Shown here piece after piece: positions 4,589-6,919 of a stretch of DNA of 6,919 bases (the stretch's first letter is position 1; every line of letters starts with the position of its first letter). Position numbers and translations under genes: made by a program. This DNA comes from Saprospiraceae bacterium (GTDB lineage: Bacteria; Bacteroidota; Bacteroidia; Chitinophagales; Saprospiraceae): the NCBI GenBank assembly GCA_014379065.1, contig JACMMM010000583.1, positions 1-6,919 of the forward strand, given 5' to 3'. The notes under the pieces are model-generated. The model had not been told where the DNA came from. It ran no database searches and was given only the letters and a program-made list of their open reading frames with translations.

Positions 4589-6841
4589 CTACCTTAACAG
4601 CGTCACATCTCCCTTTTCTTGCCCCGCCCGCCCATCGCTGAGTCGGTAATCGAACACAAAAACATAAACGTCAGAAGGAAGTGTCGCACCATCCAGCAAA
4701 CCATTCCAGCCCTTGGAGGGCAAATTAGTTTCAAAAATCAACTCCCCCCAGCGCGTGAAAACACGCAAGTGGTATTGCTCAAAAATATTGCCTTTAAAGG
4801 CCGGCATGAACACGTCGTTGCTGCCATCGCCATTGGGTGTGAAGGCATTAGGCATATTGAATTTCAGTTCAATTAGCACGGTCACGGTCAGACTGTCCTT
4901 GGCAGTGCAACCAAAAGCGTCTTGTGCCATTACCGCAAAAACGGTGGTAGTGTCGGCTGTAAAAACGGGATCAGCGCAATTGCCGCAAGTCAGATTTTCA
5001 CTTGGTTGCCACTGGTAACTTTGCGCCCCGGAGGCCAACAGAGGCACTTCCTCTCCTACATATACCGTGGTATCTCCTGACAAAACGAGGCTTGGCGGTG
5101 GAAGTAATTGAACTAAAAAGGTATCCGCCGTTGCGTCGCAAATCCCCCCTTGTATATACCGGACGAGGTATTCCCCAGCCGTCAAATTTTGCGGGTCAAA
5201 AATCCCGTCAGCACTGATGCAATTACCGCAATTGGCTGTCCAACTTCCGCCCGCCGGAGAAGCAGGATGCAATTGCAAAGTATCAGCATCGGGAAAGCAG
5301 CGTGTGACAGTTTGTGATGTTCCAGGCAAGGGTGGCGCAGCAAGCGTTGCTTGGATACTACAATCTTCCCTGATGTCAATAATCTGGTCTACAGCAACTT
5401 GTGTAAAAACGCAGGTTTTCCCGGAAGGCCATTCCACCACCAAAGAATCTACGATGGCGGCATCATCAAAGCCAAAATGTTGGAGCATCGGGTTGGTGCC
5501 GGTAGCGGCAGTTTGTGCCGACACCTGTCGCATTTGCCATCTGGCTTGTCCGCCTATTTGCGCCTTGGCCCGCAGCGTGGTACCGATGGCTGCTCGATTC
5601 GATTCTATTCCAATGCACTTGATTTCCAGCCACGAACGGCAAGTCGTTTTTTCGTTTTCAAAAAAACGGTCGGGTGACTTATCGGGCTGCGTGATATGCA
5701 AGTCAAGCCAGCCGTCGCGGTTATAGTCCACCCAGACGATGCCGTTGCTGTTGGAGCCATTGGTTTCAGTGGGGAAAATATTGGGGTGGTTGGCCGTTGC
5801 GTCACTCAAGTTTCCCTGGCCGTCGTTCTCCCAAAAACGGCTGTCTGTGCCCCAAAAACCTATGGTAATCAGGTCAAGATCGCCATCGTTGTCGTAATCT
5901 CCCCAGTTCGACGACCAGGAAGTGTGGTTGGTGCCACCTATAAGATTAGTGGTAAATGTTCCGTCGCCATTGTTGATGTGGAGGAAATCTTGACCGAACT
6001 GATTGCAGACAAAAAGGTCGAGGAAACCGTCGTTGTTCACATCGGCCCAGTTGGCGGAGCGCCCATTTTGAGTGAGTGTGACCACTTGGCCTATTGCGGT
6101 CAATTTTGTAAAAGTCCCGTCAGCATTGTTGCGGAAAAGGTTGTTGTTGCCCGGAGCAGTAGCACCGATTTGGTAGTTCACCACAAAAAGATCCTGATCG
6201 CGATCATTGTCATAATCGCCCCAAAATCCGCCCGAAGTCCAGGCCAAATCGTTCACGATAGCACTCGTTGTTATTTCGGTGAACGTACCATTCCCATTGT
6301 TTCGATAAAGTTTGTTTTTCAGGTCATTCCAACGCGCCACAAAAAGATCTGCCCAGCCGTCATTGTTGTAATCGGCCCAACTCACAGTGCCTTCGTAAGG
6401 TTGTGCGACGTTTGGTGTAGCGCCTGTGGTAGGGGTCAGCGTGAGACTTGTGCCCCCGTTATTGGTCCACAATTCGTTGATTCCGTTGCTGTTCCAAGTT
6501 GCTCCAATGTAAAGATCTAGGTTGCCATCATTGTTGTAATCCGCCCAGCCGTGGCGCATGGGGTTCTTTTGGGCGCTGTTGAGCAAGCCCGTATTGGTGA
6601 ATGTTTCGTTGCCGTTGTTGAGGTAAATCGCGCTGATGTTCGTGAAGTTGGGGAACGTGCCGCCTGAGCCTGTCACGCACACGTCAAGATCGTCGTCGTT
6701 GTCCACATCTACCCATGACACACCGTTGAGGTAGCCCAGACTATCGAAAAAAGCCAGACCTGGAATTTGTTGGAAAGTAACTTGGGCGATGGCCGATGGA
6801 GACAAAACCACAAGAAAAAGTAAGGGAAAAAATCTATTCAT
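4589..6841 (-). CDS. Secreted FG-GAP/VCBS repeat protein with ASPIC/UnbV domain and T9SS type B sorting domain
   Basis: A 750-residue exported protein starting with MNRFFPLLFLVVLSPSAIAQ (signal peptide). Seven Ca-binding FG-GAP/VCBS loops of the D-x-[DN]-x-D-G type follow: VDVDNDDDLDV (44), ADYNNDGNLDL (100), ADYNNDGWADL (156), GDYDNDRDQDL (208), ADVNNDGFLDL (266), GDYDNDGDLDL (314) and VDYNRDGWLDL (371). Spacing of 48-58 residues fits one seven-bladed propeller. An ASPIC/UnbV domain spans about 402-491 (SNRAAIGTTLRAKAQIGG, HFGFDDAAIVDSLVVEWPSG). Two Ig/PKD-like modules, each with a CGNC motif (538-541 and 619-622), lead to a type B sorting domain (gliding motility-associated C-terminal type) from MPNAFTPNGDGSNDVF (663) to the end. 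Known relatives are cell-surface or secreted adhesion or matrix proteins; its ligand is unknown. ATG 6841 is the natural start. The 274-codon open frame on the plus strand inside it is a shadow. Confidence 0.95.
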   Translation of the reverse strand: MNRFFPLLFLVVLSPSAIAQVTFQQIPGLAFFDSLGYLNGVSWVDVDNDDDLDVCVTGSGGTFPNFTNISAIYLNNGNETFTNTGLLNSAQKNPMRHGWADYNNDGNLDLYIGATWNSNGINELWTNNGGTSLTLTPTTGATPNVAQPYEGTVSWADYNNDGWADLFVARWNDLKNKLYRNNGNGTFTEITTSAIVNDLAWTSGGFWGDYDNDRDQDLFVVNYQIGATAPGNNNLFRNNADGTFTKLTAIGQVVTLTQNGRSANWADVNNDGFLDLFVCNQFGQDFLHINNGDGTFTTNLIGGTNHTSWSSNWGDYDNDGDLDLITIGFWGTDSRFWENDGQGNLSDATANHPNIFPTETNGSNSNGIVWVDYNRDGWLDLHITQPDKSPDRFFENEKTTCRSWLEIKCIGIESNRAAIGTTLRAKAQIGGQARWQMRQVSAQTAATGTNPMLQHFGFDDAAIVDSLVVEWPSGKTCVFTQVAVDQIIDIREDCSIQATLAAPPLPGTSQTVTRCFPDADTLQLHPASPAGGSWTANCGNCISADGIFDPQNLTAGEYLVRYIQGGICDATADTFLVQLLPPPSLVLSGDTTVYVGEEVPLLASGAQSYQWQPSENLTCGNCADPVFTADTTTVFAVMAQDAFGCTAKDSLTVTVLIELKFNMPNAFTPNGDGSNDVFMPAFKGNIFEQYHLRVFTRWGELIFETNLPSKGWNGLLDGATLPSDVYVFVFDYRLSDGRAGQEKGDVTLLR

Positions 6842-6895
6842 AATCAGGAGTGCATTTTCTAGTTAGATGCAGATGTTTCGAGAGCATATTTTTTG

Positions 6896-6919
6896 ACAGG
6901 ATTTACAGGATAAACAGGA
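6896..6919. repeat. ACAGGA short tandem repeat at the window edge
   Basis: ACAGGA occurs at 6896-6901, 6905-6910 and 6914-6919, a 9-bp period with spacers TTT and TAA, and is cut by the window end. It lies 55 bp upstream of the large minus-strand gene, so it may form part of its upstream region. Similar ACAGGATTTACAGGAT strings are, from memory, common dispersed intergenic repeats in Bacteroidota. Three short copies are too few to call anything else. Bases 6842-6895 show nothing else recognisable; no TAnnTTTG box was found on the minus strand. Confidence 0.65.

Noticed and set aside
5696..6520. 274-codon plus-strand open frame
   Set aside because: It is antisense to the FG-GAP protein, and its Val/Ile-rich repeats are the mirror of the repeated calcium-loop codons.
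6896..6919. CRISPR array
   Set aside because: The repeat unit is only 6 bp with 3-bp spacers, far below any CRISPR repeat.

Overview
The window looks like Bacteroidota DNA, most like a Saprospiria-type genome. Two large secreted proteins end in type IX secretion (T9SS) sorting domains, one type A and one type B. Start codons lack Shine-Dalgarno sequences, and a TAnnTTTG-type -7 promoter element (TACATTTG, 100-107) lies just before the first complete gene. The genus is inference.

Layout. 3-92 (+) is the possible tail of an upstream gene. 131-367 (+) is a small DUF433 antitoxin-like protein without a recognisable toxin partner. 398-1138 (+) is a PPK2-family polyphosphate kinase. 1246-2850 (+) is a secreted PhoX/DUF839-like protein with a type A T9SS tail. 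2980-3756 (-) is an unrecognised exported protein, probably beta-rich. 3757-4077 is a divergent intergenic region. 4078-4482 (+) is a small lipoprotein. 4589-6841 (-) is a 750-residue secreted protein with seven FG-GAP/VCBS calcium loops, an ASPIC/UnbV domain, Ig-like modules and a type B T9SS tail. 6896-6919 holds three 9-bp-spaced ACAGGA repeats cut by the window edge.

Genes together. PPK2 (polyphosphate and nucleotide phosphorylation) followed by a PhoX-like protein (phosphomonoesterase family) suggests a phosphate theme, but a hairpin and repeat block separates them, so a shared operon is doubtful. The other genes are typical Bacteroidota cell-envelope and secretion cargo.

The most unusual content is between genes. 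A repeat family with a GGGTAAAAATGTGG core and associated hairpins flanks the PhoX-like gene in inverted orientation and appears to supply its start codon. Two convergent gene pairs are separated by long imperfect or nested inverted repeats. I see no CRISPR array, RNA gene, transposase or clear new defence system.
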